A stretch of DNA of 64,000 nt from Zygaena filipendulae (GCA_907165275.2 OU015654.1:12169501-12233500), one strand, 5' to 3'. Positions 1 through 11,592 are shown, counted from the first letter of the stretch. A program made the numbers and translations. The notes: generated by a model not told the origin, from the sequence alone.

Positions 1-95
1 TTTCTCAATTGAAGATGTGGTTTTAGCCAGAAATTAGTAACTTATTGGGATACATTAAACGACTTAGGCTACAATAATATTATATTAAGTACTTA

Positions 96-285
96 CTAGC
101 TGTTCCCCACGGTTTCACCCGCATTATTTTCGGAGTTCCCGCGAGAATTGCGGGACAAAAAGTACCCTATGTCCTCTGTAGTACCCCTGACAATTTGTAG
201 GTTATATATGCAAAATTTCATGGTTATCGGTTGAGCCGTTAAGGCGTGAAAGCGTTACAGACAGACAGAGTCAATAATTCATTTT
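96..285 (-). mobile_element. Helitron-like non-autonomous element
   Basis: Starts A|CTAGCTGTTCCCC (the reverse of the ..CTAG|T end), passes the CGGTTTCACCCGC hairpin and the CCCTATGTCC..CCCCTGACA and GGTTGAGCCGTTAAGGCGTG blocks shared by all copies, and decays after 285. Confidence 0.75.
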
Positions 286-303
286 TCAATTAGCCATATT
301 ATT

Positions 304-1189
304 GACACCTATAGTACACAAATAGGTACACTGAACTACAGAAGTGCAGAGGGTTTTAAAAGGAGTTGATTCCATTACTTTCGGGCATCGAAATTCATGC
401 CGCTGAAACTTGTAGGTATATCCCGCTGTACCTACAAGTAATATTGACCAGCCTGTCAATGTGTTTATGTTTAGGTACGTCTGAAGCGAGTCCTACGTAA
501 ACAGATTGGACCCCACGCGCTCCTACGAGCGTAGGTCGGCGAGTAAACATCAACAAGCTTTATATAAGTATGAAACTTTAATCTCTTGTAGAGAAATAAT
601 TTTGATAACTCTCGCGTCAGTTGTTGTAGTAGGTACTTACTTATATGGATAAAGACTAACGACTAAGTAGATATGGAATATTTTCGCTTTTAAGGGTTCC
701 GTAGCCAAGATAAACTCGCTGTGCCTAAGACTAGGCTCCATAAAATTTCTAAGTCATTTAAAGGACAATGTATGCACTAACAAACTCCCAAACGATGTAA
801 TTAATTTTTCAATTAATAAATTCAAGACACTAATTAAACACAGATTATGCGATAAAGCATATTATAGTGTATAGTAGACTATTTAAATTATACAGACGTT
901 TGGGAATGAATTGCTCTATCCAATTATATTTTTTTCTCCTAGTTTATAAGTATGATCATTAAAAGACAGCGCTGCTGAGTCTTCTCAGCAGAGGACGTAT
1001 TCCGAACTGACAGTAATTTATAGTTCTAAGAACCTGCTGACGATTACAAGTGATTGTAACCAATCCTAAGTAATAAATAGCTTTTGAATTTTGAATGGCA
1101 AAAAACGGAACCCTTTTGGATTCGTCATGTCTGTCTGTCTGTCTGTCTGTGTGAAGTGAAAGTTTAGTAGTTTTTTACTTTAACCATTA
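304..1189. other. Intergenic stretch, no gene seen
   Basis: AT-rich sequence with stops in all frames. A (TCTG)n tract at 1128-1151 precedes the next Helitron-like copy. No coding similarity or RNA gene recognised. Confidence 0.6.
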
Positions 1190-1300
1190 CTAGCTGTTTC
1201 CCGCAGTCTTGCATCCGCCGTAATTTCGGAATTCCCGCGGGAATTCCGGGTTGCCAGATAGCCTATGACACTCACAATTAATAACGTAGCTTTCAATTGG
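1190..1300 (-). mobile_element. Helitron-like element, truncated
   Basis: A|CTAGCTGTTTCCCGCAG end, GGAATTCCCGCGGGAATTCC core and GCCTATGACACTCA block. The distal TC end is missing. Confidence 0.65.
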
Positions 1301-1333
1301 CGGAAGAATTCTATAGCTAAGAATACAACATAT

Positions 1334-1611
1334 AATAAGCAGTTTAGTAGTTAAAATTCATGTACACCTATGCAGTTTCAAATCAAAATGTGCTTTGGCG
1401 AAGTGATATAATATATTTTCAAGTAAGTATGTAATAATTTCAATGTGAGTTCCATTTGGGCATCTTCATTGCAATAAGCAGTTTAGTAGTTAAAATTCAT
1501 GTACACCTATGCAGTTTCAAATCAAAATGTGCTTTGGCGAAGTGATATAATATATTTTCAAGTAAGTATGTAATAATTTCAATGTGAGTTCCATTTGGGC
1601 ATCTTCATTGC
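1334..1611. repeat. Exact tandem duplication, 2 x 139 bp
   Basis: The unit beginning AATAAGCAGTTTAGTAG at 1334 is followed directly by a second copy at 1473. I see no difference between the two units. The unit is not one of the dispersed families in this window and has no long open frame. Confidence 0.9.
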
Positions 1612-2016
1612 ATCCTATCCGGAGGCAGGTGCTAAAGTGGATACGGTGAAATAAAGCGTCCAGTATTGAACTGCGTATTTGCAAACCCCATTTGGTTCAA
1701 TTACACTAAAAGTCACCTATTAAGTATGATTTTTATTTATTTTTTAATTTTTAGTATCACTAATGTTTTGTCAACGTAAATGTATTAATGTAACAGGTTA
1801 CAAAAATTCGGTATTGTTTTCTCACGGAAATTTCAATTAAATAACAGGTTATAGAGTCATCCTCCATGTTATAGAGACACGCCAGGCGCGATTCTAATTC
1901 GTTTATGAACCATGCTTGCCGAAGTTACATTTTACTCTCAGCGAAATCTTTTCCATTGTACATCGGTTCATAGGTTAGAGGTTAAGTTATACCTATTCGG
2001 TCCTTCATCTCTTATG

Positions 2017-2202
2017 AGCTTATTATACTTTGCAATTTCAAAGCACATATTTAGGGCTCTAAATCGGATACAATTTAGGGTCCGTGAGTGAGAGCGAGTA
2101 ATCACACTACACTAAATTGTACCCTAAATCGACAAATTTAGGGACCAATTTAGGGTCGGCACTAAATTGGTGTCTTGAAATAGCAAGATGTAATAAGCGC
2201 TT
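2017..2202. mobile_element. MITE with AATTTAGGG subrepeats
   Basis: Imperfect terminal inverted repeats (GCTTATTATACTTTGC at the left, its near complement at 2180-2199). The interior carries AATTTAGGG or its complement five or more times within about 110 bases. Confidence 0.6.
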
Positions 2203-2870
2203 TAGTCATGATTACTCAAGTTTTTCAATTAGTAGATACAACTGTTTTGGATTTCGAAATCTCAAATCAAAGTAGGCATCATAAGTGGAAAAAATAACAG
2301 AACTCAATATGTAGAACCATTTGATTTATGTTTCAATGTTATGCTTAAATGTTATTATTAATCTCTTTTTTTTTTTAATAAAATAAATACTGCGAGTGCA
2401 GCCTCCTATCATCATGCCCTACTCCTGATAGGTAGGTACCAAAACTTGAAACTATTCAGGTAGGTATTTGCTGAATTATGTGATACATCTGTACCTAAGT
2501 ACCTATTCTACTGTTAGACAAGAGTTTAATATTGCGGTGGGGTGTCGTTAACAGTAGGTAAATATAATTTGTTCAGATTCCAGACAGAAAATAGTATATA
2601 AGTTATTTATTTAAAAGTATTTTGTAGATACGCAGCTGACAACGTAGAGTCGCTCACCTCTCATCCGGCGCGCCTTAAGGAAGCTACTGCGGACTGCACA
2701 CGTAATATATACTGGACATTTGGGTTAGTCCAGTGCTTGCAACAAAATATTACACTCCATCACTGCGCTCGCTCACTTTAAGTGTATAAAATGAAGATTG
2801 CGAGTTAATAACACTACGAGTGGTTGACCTCAATTAAAATTTATATACTTAGGTAGGTATTCATAGTAGA
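2203..2870. other. Intergenic stretch, no gene seen
   Basis: AT-rich with TAGGTAGGTA tracts. A GC-richer patch at 2640-2700 contains no frame I recognise. Confidence 0.5.
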
Positions 2871-3068
2871 TCCTTATTAATATTATAAATGCGAAAGTAA
2901 CTCTCCCGGTCTGTCTGTAACGTTTTCACGCCTTAACGGCTCAACCGATCATCACACATTTTGAATAAGCATTGTCAGTGGTACTGGGAAGGACATAGAG
3001 TACTTTTTTCACGGAATTCCCGCGGTAACTTCAGAATTAACGCGGGTGAAACTGCTGGGAACAGCTAG
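2871..3068 (+). mobile_element. Helitron-like element, full length
   Basis: A|TCCTTATTAATATTATAAATG start, conserved TTTCACGCCTTAACGGCTC block, and GCGGGTGAAACTGC hairpin followed by GGGAACAGCTAG|T. About 198 bases, no coding capacity. Confidence 0.8.
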
Positions 3069-3261
3069 TATCTAAATAATAATTTTTCATAAGTAGTTAC
3101 CAGATTATTGAACGTGATTATGTACATAGAGCAGTTAGAGTATTCACGTCTTCAAAAGCATTCGGATAAAAAATACTCATATTAAAATGATTAAAGTATT
3201 CTCGATTTTATTTTGGAAAACAAAAATTTGTAGGCATTGTTTCGAACTTTCGTCACATTTA

Positions 3262-3679
3262 GGTCCGTATTCCAGAAGGTGACTCAGATCACGTTTTACT
3301 TGAGATTAGTTCTAAGCTCAGATCATAACTCAAGCGTACATCTTATTATAGAATGCGTTTTAAGTTCTAATCACTTGAAACTAGTCTTGAGTAGGGATTC
3401 TGAACTCTGATTGGTTCTAATCAGTTGAAACTAGTCTTGAGTAGAGATTTTGAGCTCTGATTGGTTGAGTGATCTTGACATGATAGACGTAAACAAAGAT
3501 CAAATCTTTGCTTGAGTATAGATTAGTAGATACTCAAGCGTTGTTCTAGAATAAAAAAATAACTCAGCTGATTGTTAATTAATGAATCTCGTTCAAGTAA
3601 CGTTATAAAATTAAAGCTTTACTTGAAATTAGTTTTAAAACTAGATTCATGACTTGAGTAACCTTTTGGAATACGGACC
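3262..3679. mobile_element. MITE, PIF/Harbinger-like, TTA target duplication
   Basis: TIR GGTCCGTATTCCARAAGG at both ends, flanked by TTA on each side (3259-3261, 3680-3682). A 3-bp TWA duplication is typical of PIF/Harbinger. The 418-bp interior has repeated ACTTGAG/CTCAAGT words and no open frame. Confidence 0.85.
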
Positions 3680-3689
3680 TTAGATCAAA

Positions 3690-4477
3690 CGACTTATGTA
3701 CTTATTCAACTTGTTTTCCATCAGCGTTTATGAATATTTTATTATTCACTAGGTGTTGCTCGGTCTGGGCTGCATGTTTTTTGTGGGATTAGGAAATAAA
3801 TTTACTGAGGTAGGTAGCTATTAACATCGTAAATACAAAATTTCAGCAAAATTGCTCTCTAATATTACATCTGCTGCAATTTATTACTATATAATAAAAT
3901 ATATTTCCTACATTTTCCGTACTTTAGGAAATAGGTAGGTACCTACTACCTACCTACACATAACTGGACAAAATGGAGACAATACGACGACAAATAAATT
4001 GTGAAAATAAACTCTTAAGAATCCAGGAAAATTGTATAAACTAATATATTTTATAAAAATTTATATACTAATTAAATTTATATAATAGTAAAAAAATTAT
4101 ATCGTAATAACTAAAGGCCCAAAAAAAACCAAACAATATGGGTCCTTTCTTTCCCTCTATGCAAAAAGCACTTATAAAAGGCAAGTTATTGTCTATTATA
4201 GGTATTCGTTGCATGCAGTCATGAAATCTCACGGGTGGTGACACCAGCTTACCACGTCTTGATGCGAACGTAGGTAATTTCCCGTCGTTCATATTCCATG
4301 AATACATTGGTTTTTCTGCTTCTAATTCGAACGGAATTATGAATGAAACCAACAGCTCTCCAATGTGTAATATCTCTGTGGAAAGACGTCGGTATTTTCT
4401 TTTTTTTCTCGTGTTGGGAAGGGTCAAGAGAAAATTAATAAACTCCACTGCAACACCGGCCATTTACAAGATAACAT
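3690..4477. other. Intergenic stretch, no gene seen
   Basis: A 131-codon minus-strand open frame at 4068-4463 has no recognisable motif and its composition is ordinary for the region. I do not call it a gene. Confidence 0.5.
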
Positions 4478-4925
4478 GAATAGGCTAGTTGACTCAATTT
4501 TAGTTTAAAGTCCGCCATGTAGGTTAATCTATACATACATATAAAATGCTTTATCCTGAATGACTGACGGATCAACGCACAGCATAAACCGCTGGTCATA
4601 TAGAGACCTGAAACTTCGAGAGTGTGTTCTTTGTATGATGTAGGCATCCGATAAGAAAGGATTTTCCAAAATGCTATCCCTAAGGGGGTGAAAAAGGGGG
4701 GCAAAGTTTGTATGGTACAGTTCCGCGGGAACGGGAAATTATCGCGGGTGACAACGCGCGGGATAGCTAGTAAAAAATATTGGACACGAATTTTTTCTAT
4801 TATACGAAACCAAAAAATTGTGACGATACATTGAGTTGAAATGCCTCGTGACGTCACGCCTTGCTACAGTTTATACGTGGTTGCGACTGACGAACTGAAT
4901 AAAATTTTGATTTCCGTACCCTGGA
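4478..4925. mobile_element. MITE family A copy split by a Helitron-like insertion
   Basis: Left part (AGTTGACTCAATTTTAG..GTCCGCCATGTAGG) and right part (AAAAAATATTGGACACG..GACGTCACG..AAAATTTTGATTT) match the other family A copies. They are separated by an insertion at 4528-4770. The right part carries one CRE, TGACGTCA, at 4849-4856. Confidence 0.8.
4528..4770 (+). mobile_element. Helitron-like element nested in MITE family A
   Basis: A|TCTATACATACATATAAAATG start and TATCGCGGGTG..GATAGCTAG|T end. The flanks join to give an almost uninterrupted MITE sequence. It belongs to the same subfamily as the copy at 55599-55838 (TATAAAATGCTTTRTCCTGAA, GGCATCCGATAAGA). Confidence 0.85.
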
Positions 4926-6540
4926 CATATGCCTATTATGTAATTCTTTGCAGATTATTTATTTATATTATGACGAATAGAAATATTCAGCCGAAAAGAT
5001 CGTTCCTCAGCCGTGTCGTTTGTTATGGCGCGATAGATCCAACCGAACTCACTGAAGCATATTACACAGCCAACAATTGATCTTGGATTCATCTGCTAAA
5101 AGCATTCGACGATCGGCGTCAATGCACGGCCCATGTGGGACATAACTCCGACATCCGAACCCACTCATTGTCCCCTCGGAGCTCACCGTGCGCGTGGCGT
5201 TGATCGATTTGTATAAATAAACCCACTCCTAATTTAATCTGTACAATCCTAAAAGTAAATAAGCGACAATGTGAAAAAAAAATAAAAGAATCCGACCGTT
5301 TCGAAGATTAGCCGGAACAAACAGACAGACAGATCGACAGACTAATCACTTTATTAATATTTGTAGCATTAGTTTGACATAAGCTTTCAAGAAAAAAAAT
5401 GAAAAAGCCTTCGTAACTAATTATGAAACCCAACTATCAAAACGAATCAAAGGTTATCTGTGGGATTTTGAATGTTTGCGATTTTGAACTATATTGAAGT
5501 ATGACCACAATTACACAATTACTTAACACGTATTTTCTATCCTCGTTCTTTATTTTACAAAACACCGTTTTAAAGAGCGAATAATACAAACATTTACATA
5601 AAGATAAATAAAATAAAATTTGTAATATCAAGATAACTGCCTTCTATTGAGCTGAGAGTGTTATTTGCATGCTATAAAACTACCTGCTACGCCCAAAGAA
5701 GTTCCACTTCAACTGATGGTACGAGTATTGCTTTAGCTATCGCTAAGGGGGAAAACCGTGCGCTAAACATTTGACAACAAACCCAGAGTTACCCGGCGTT
5801 GTGTTATTGATTTTGTTATAGGTAGGTACGTTTACTATTGGTACTTGCTAGAGTGTGACATGAAATACACATCTGTTTGTTTGAACTTTGCCGTGGCCTT
5901 ATTATAAGCTTTCGTTTAATTTGTTATTGTTCCCGGTTTTCTTTTGCAATTTTATTTTGCTTCTATAGCTTGTGCCTGATCGAGATGAAATGAAGCGATT
6001 TATGACAATTAATATACTCGTACATACAAACTAAAACAATGACTAATGTGTAAATTCTGTATTCGTTTTAATATCAATTGCTTACTGATTTAAGTTTACT
6101 ATTAATATTAGACATTTTTACAGTGAAAAGGCATCTCTAATTGACTTTTTATTATACATAATTATACCTAACTAAGTAAGTACTAAAATCATTTATCTGT
6201 TAATACTGTGTAGGTATAATATATAATATAAGACAAAGTATACGTTATAACAAAACAGGATAAGCGAAAAAATAATATTATAAGTTCGGTAGTTTTTCAA
6301 AATATGAGAAAAATTAATTCAATAAAAAAACATTACAATTACATTCACTAATACGTATACAAGGTGGAGAAGCCCGGATGGAGAGGCCGGGCAATGAGGG
6401 GTGAGGATGAGAAGTAAGAATAAATACTTTTGAGAGCAGATGCTGGTTCTCCGGTTCTTCTTCGCGACGTTTCTATTATACTCAGTTTTAATTAGTACAC
6501 CATCAGTCAATGTTCAGTACACTTATTACACTAGGCTAGG
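4926..6540. other. Intergenic stretch, no gene seen
   Basis: 5085-5210 is GC-richer and ends TTTGTATAAATAAACCC, which looks like the tail of a retroelement or a transcript end, but I cannot assign it. The remainder is AT-rich without recognisable content. Confidence 0.4.
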
Positions 6541-6860
6541 CCTAGTTTTGCGGTGCGGTGCGGTTTTGTTTGTTTGATGCGCGGGCGCGGCGCGGTGTAG
6601 CTCGCCGTGGCGGCGGACGCACTCTCTGGTCGAGGGAACAGTTAGAACGGGTAGCGTGTTGGAGATGGAATAAGTTATAAGGGATACAGATTCCATAGAT
6701 TAAGTATAGAGGTAGGTCGAGTGTAGGCGTGTGTGCGTATGCGGCGCAACCACAAGGCATGCGCGAGCGATGCATTAGCTGGTCAGCTCGATCGGGGTCA
6801 ATGACCTTAAGATACCGGCGTGCGGCGATGTATGTGTATGAGCGGCGAGCGCCTGAAAAG
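6541..6860. promoter_or_regulatory. GC-rich island, possible regulatory region
   Basis: CG-rich (GCGCGGGCGCGGCGCGG near 6579) in a strongly AT-rich neighbourhood, with TTAAGGTCA (minus strand, 6802-6811), a monomeric nuclear-receptor-like half site. Overlapping open frames on both strands look like compositional accidents. A promoter, a non-coding exon or a conserved element are all possible. Confidence 0.3.
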
Positions 6861-7419
6861 GTTCTTTTTGATTATTTTTTTTGTAACATTTTTATAACGG
6901 CATCTACAATCTACATACTTTCAACCCTGTAAATATTTGTGGCTAATTTTCCCACATCTTATACCTACCTAATATCCTTTGTTATACCCACCGAGTTTAC
7001 GTAAACCTGCTAGTAAATTGAACAAATTGACACATAAAGATAAGAAAAGGACGAATAAAGAGGTACTACATGTAATTACGACCGTTCTCCCCCGGTACAA
7101 TTCCGATGAAAAATACATAATATAATCCAAACCCTTGTTGGATAATTATGACGTTCATTATCCGAGCAAATTAGCGGGGTGTTAAGTTAACGATTACGCA
7201 CTTAGTGCCTACTGAGGAACGTGCCGTTGTTACAGCGGAGATTTATATTATTATTACGGTTCATTCGAACCAAGTGGCATTAAAATGAAGCTGGAACAAG
7301 CGAGTACAAAAAGCATTCCAATATTAATTTCGGATGAAAGAAAGAAAGAAAATGCATTAATTTGGACACAGACACCAAATACAAATACAATTTTTTTATA
7401 CTCACATTAAAACATGATT

Positions 7420-7768
7420 TAACCTCAGACCAAATAAAAACTAAAGATGGAACGTGTAGAACAAACAAGTGAAGCCCGGAAAAAGATACCACGCCGTGCA
7501 CGTGCACAGAAACACGCACACAAGAAAAAGACACCATACCTTTTAGTTTGAGCTTCTCCCGCTAATGGAGGTGACGCAACAATTAAGTTAAAAAATGCCA
7601 TATTGTGTCGTCAACGGTCAAAAAATAAAAAACAGCATGGAATCACTTACACAAGTAAACTTAGAAAATCCATACACTTTGCTAAGCACCACATGCATAC
7701 GCATTAACCGGCTTCACTTCGTTGTTCGAGACGTTCCGTCTTCAGTTTTTATTTGGTCTGAGGATTTA
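7420..7768. mobile_element. Inverted-repeat element
   Basis: About 60 bases at 7421-7481 (CCTCAGACCAAATAAAAACT onward) recur in reverse complement at 7708-7767, separated by about 230 bases. The enclosed frame at 7595-7783 starts MPYCVVNG, faintly like a THAP zinc-finger start, but lacks the other signature residues. Confidence 0.55.
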
Positions 7769-7799
7769 ACAATAAAAAATTGAATACATATGACAATAT

Positions 7800-8176
7800 T
7801 ATGAGAACAAGTGACAGAGTTGCTTGTGTGGTGCGTCCCCGTGGCCAAAACAGTCACTGCCTCAGTATGTTGCTACGAGAGCGGTCACTCCTAGCGCTGA
7901 TTTTCAGTCAATACCGGAGATTCACAACTGTAAATATACAGGTGTCACAGTCTACACGCACATATTCCACTGAATTTTTTATTGCCTACATAATAAACAT
8001 ACAATATACATAATAAGTATTCTTCATATACATATGTATATTCGAAGTATTCATAGGTATATTAAAAACAGTAGATAGTGGTAACGTTATACGTATTTAC
8101 GTAACGTGTAACGTAACGATTTTCTTTTTGCACCGTTTCCAACGAAGTTTTACGTCAATAAATAATTAAAATATAA
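7800..8176. other. Intergenic stretch, no gene seen
   Basis: AT-rich. Contains a run of GTAACG words (8078-8117) and TACATATGTATA palindromes. No coding signal. Confidence 0.5.
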
Positions 8177-8352
8177 TCCTTACTAATATTATGAATGCGA
8201 AAGTGTGTTTGTTTGTTTGTTACGCTTTCACTCCTCAACGGCTCAACGGATCATCATGAAATTTTGTATACACGTTATACAGACAGGACATTGGGTACTT
8301 TTCCCGCGGGAACTTCGAAATTAACGCGGGTGAAACCTCGGGGAACAGCTAG
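8177..8352 (+). mobile_element. Helitron-like element, full length
   Basis: TCCTTACTAATATTATGAATG start, TTACGCTTTCACTCCTCAACGG block, GCGGGTGAAACCTCGGGGAA and CAGCTAG|T end. Confidence 0.85.
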
Positions 8353-8624
8353 TGTCAGTATAACGGACTAAAGGCAAACTAATTAAAACACTTATGCCTT
8401 GATAGCAAAATCTTCAGTTTGAAGTATGCGTAGTCTGTTGTACTCGATAGCTGTATAAATACTTGCCAAGTTATTGCTTCTCGATAGTTCGAATATCTGC
8501 AGCTTCGAATTAATTCTCAATTGAAATGAGAATTCGTTATTAACGTTCAGTGAACTTGAGTGACGACTTCAGTGACTTCACTAGCTTGACGACGTCGTTT
8601 ATTCCATTGTATTATAACGTAAGA

Positions 8625-9111
8625 TCCTTATATATCACTACACAGTATAAAACAAAGTCGCTTCCCGCTGTCTGTCTGTCCTTATTTGGACATAGATAAG
8701 CAATAGTGTGTTAACCCACACTGGAGAAATTTTGAGTAAATCGTGTTTTAAAATTATAGCGCCATTTTCTGTCAACATTTTTTATGTTCAATATTTAGTT
8801 ATATACTTAAAAAATGTAATAAGGTAAACGCTTAATTAAAAAACGTTCCCTAACTCTCAATAAATCGTTCTGAATCAATAACTTAATTTTGTGGGTTAAC
8901 ATGTTATTGCTTATCTGCGTCTATTAAGGTATGCCTTTGTAGGTAGGTCTGTCCTTGTATATTGTAGATCTTTAAAACTACGCAACGGATTTTCATGCGG
9001 TTTTCAACAATAGATAAATTCATGAGGAAGGTTTATTTATATGGATATTTAGCCTGGAATTTTCCCGGGAACTCTGAAATTACCGCGGGTGAAACCGCGG
9101 TGGACAGCTAG
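8625..9111 (+). mobile_element. Helitron-like element, second subfamily, interrupted
   Basis: Starts TCCTTATATATCACTACACAG, continues TATAAAACAAAGTCGCTTCC, is interrupted by a MITE at 8688-8921, resumes with CTTTAAAACTACGCAACGGA and ends CCGCGGGTGAAACCGCGG..CAGCTAG|T. The same subfamily recurs at 37434-37640. A 60-base fragment of its 5' part follows at 9112-9175. Confidence 0.8.
8688..8921. mobile_element. MITE family B, nested in a Helitron-like element
   Basis: TIR GGACATAGATAAGCAATA and, inverted, TATTGCTTATCTGCGTC, with GTTAACCCACA just inside both ends. About 234 bases, no open frame. Three other copies lie at 10217, 40620 and 49403. Confidence 0.85.
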
Positions 9112-9351
9112 TATATAAAACAAAGTCCTCCGCCGTAACTGTCTGTCTATCTATATGTGTGTCCGCGATAAATTCAAATATACTTATTAACATATTATGA
9201 TTAATATTTTCTAAATATTGACAAAGCTATATTTCACTTAGTTATGTGTAAAGTTGGAAATACAGGAAATAGCTATCATCTTGGCTAAGGATCCAAGTTC
9301 ACGATCCATGCCTGCAGCTTGCTGCCCTTTCGGCAGAGCATGCAAGATAAT

Positions 9352-9654
9352 GGGCATGTTGACTAATTTTTATTTTTCAGTCCGTCTTGTAGATTATTAA
9401 AAAACATTGGACACGTATTTTTTTCTTTTTTTACGTAATCAAAAAATAACGGCGATATATTGAGTTGAAATTTCGCGTGACGTCACTATTCTGACAATTT
9501 GTATGGCGGTTTTAGCGGTTAGTGAAAACACGAGCTTTATCTGTATATTTTAATTTATTTAAAACAGCAAAAAATACGTGTCTATTGTTTTTTTATTTTC
9601 TAACTGACGGACTAATTAGAATTTTGATTTTCAAAAGTAGTCCACATCCCTATT
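9352..9654. mobile_element. MITE family A
   Basis: GGGCATGTTGACTAATTTTT to AAAAGTAGTCCACATCCCTA, with inner GTCCGTCTTGTAG and GACGGACTAATTAGAATTTT repeats. One CRE at 9479-9486; the second CRE is lost. Confidence 0.85.
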
Positions 9655-9829
9655 AGAGGTTTAGATTAGGCACTAATTATTTTTTTGTATGTTTGTTTAT
9701 TATTCTTGTAAGTTGTACAGAAACATGTATTAATTTAATGTTCTAATTCTAGTGTACGATTTTATTGGAGGAAGTATTTTTCAAAGTTGAGAGTTTAAAG
9801 TTTTTATTCGTAAACATGTTGACAGGTCA

Positions 9830-9953
9830 TTAAGATACATTAGGCAACGCAACGCACCTGCACGCCCTCTGGTGTTGCAGATGTCTATGGGCGGCGGTAA
9901 TCACTTACCATCAGGTGTACCACTTGCCCGTTGCCCTATGACATAAAAAAAAC
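9830..9953 (+). mobile_element. SINE 3' fragment
   Basis: CAACGCACCTGCACGCCCTC to CCCTATGACATAAAAAAA, matching the 3' part of the full SINE at 49029-49380. The tRNA-like head is absent. Confidence 0.75.
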
Positions 9954-10216
9954 TTCGCGACCACATGACATGCTGATTCCGTTCCTTAATATTCTAGTTC
10001 GATGACGGTTAGCGATTGTCAACTTGGCTAATGGGGCTGGGGTATATCCGAGAAAACTTTCGCATCGCACGAGTATTTAAAAAAAGTTGGATCAGCGCTA
10101 TCGGTGTGAATAAAGGTCTGCCCACACTGCGGTCGCGGCGGGGCGCAATCCACCGCCCACCCAACCGCTGCGATTCGTGGGCGTACATTTTTAATGCTTC
10201 CCTCATACGAATAAAT

Positions 10217-10450
10217 GGACGCAAATAAGCAATAACATGTTAACCCATAATATTAAGTTATTGACACAGAACGCTTTATAGAGAGTTATAGAACGTTTTC
10301 TAATTATGTGTTTACCTTATTACATTTTATAAATACCAAAAAAAATGGTGAACATAAAAAAGGTTGAAACAAATTGACGCTATTATTTTAAAACACGATT
10401 TACTCAAAATTACTCCAGTGTGGGTTAACACACTATTGCTTATCTATGTT
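10217..10450. mobile_element. MITE family B
   Basis: GGACGCAAATAAGCAATAAC and TTGCTTATCTATGTT termini, with internal GAGAGTTATAGAACGTTTTC and TTTACTCAAAATTACTCCAG shared with the other copies. Confidence 0.8.
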
Positions 10451-10569
10451 TAAATAGCAATTGAAACAATTTTAATATACAATGCTTACTGTAAAAATAT
10501 GGTAGTTTGTGAAATGTTAATTATTTATTTATTCGACTCAATGACAGCGACTTGTTTTGATCAAACATA

Positions 10570-10881
10570 TCCTTACTAATATTATAAATGCGAAAGTAAG
10601 TTTGTTTGTTTGTTACGCTTTCACGGCTAAACGGCTCAACCGATCACCACCAAATTTTGCATACACTTTTCCGAGGTAGAGAAAAGGACATAGGCTACTT
10701 TTTATCCCGGAATTTCTACGGGAACTTCAAAATGAACGCGGAAGAAACTACATAAAATTTTGCATACTAGGTACTTACACGTTGCCAAGGGTAAGTACAG
10801 AAAAAAATATAGGTACTTTTATCTCGGAATACCCGAGGGATCTTCGAAACTAACGCGGTTGAAACCGCGGCGAACCGCTAG
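10570..10881 (+). mobile_element. Helitron-like element with internal partial repeat
   Basis: A|TCCTTACTAATATTATAAATG to CGGCGAACCGCTAG|T. The middle part (AAATTTTGCATAC..CGGAATWYC) appears twice, making the copy about 310 rather than 175-200 bases. Confidence 0.8.
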
Positions 10882-11400
10882 TATCTGTCTAAAGTTCAAC
10901 ACAAACAGACACATATTATTATTACAAGAATATACCTTAAGTATGCATATGTTTTACCTATTAAAGATACGTAAGTATCTTTTGGTCGCCCCCATTCGTA
11001 CTTAAACTCGTCGTCTTCGCATACAACTGAAAAGAAAAATTATTGATTCATCAATCGTGAAATTAATATCCTATTGCAATTTGCAAGACATTGACTCTTC
11101 GTAAAATGCGTATATTTTATTAATTATTTTTATTCGATGTGACCAATAGCGATGCGATGCGGTTCAACACTTTTAATTTGTCATTTTTTTATAATAATTT
11201 CCTTTTTAAAAAGGAATTAGGTACAATACATTGATAGAGACATAATACTCAAGCAATTAAGTGTATTTGAATCCCTTTCGTACCCTAACCCACGCTGATT
11301 CATGATTGTAAGTAGTTGACATGAAGCTAAAGAAAGTCATTAAAAGTAATTATATGTATCATTGAATCATGACATTTTCTTTCTCGTTTTTACTCTAAAA

Positions 11401-11592
11401 TCCTTATTATTATTATAAATAATTTATTTGTTTGTTTCGATTTCGCCTCTTAACTACCAACTCAACCGATTATCATGAAATTTTGCATACACGTTGCTGA
11501 CAACGTGTACAGAGAAGGACATAATAATATGGTAAGGAAATTCCCGCAGGAACTCTGAAATTTATGCGAGCAAAACGGCAGGGAATAGCTAG
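11401..11592 (+). mobile_element. Helitron-like element, diverged
   Basis: A|TCCTTATTATTATTATAAAT to GCAGGGAATAGCTAG|T, with the GATTATCATGAAATTTTGCA block. Confidence 0.75.

Noticed and set aside
4068..4463. 131-codon minus-strand frame, the longest of the 5' third
   Set aside because: No domain, no splice or promoter context, ordinary AT-rich composition; the next frame (4435-4857) is made of MITE and Helitron sequence.
6542..6932. Overlapping frames in the GC-rich island
   Set aside because: Open on both strands because GC-rich DNA has few stops; composition bias explains them.
7595..7783. THAP-type zinc-finger transposase fragment (MPYCVVNG)
   Set aside because: Only the first few residues resemble THAP; the later Cys, Trp and His positions are not found.
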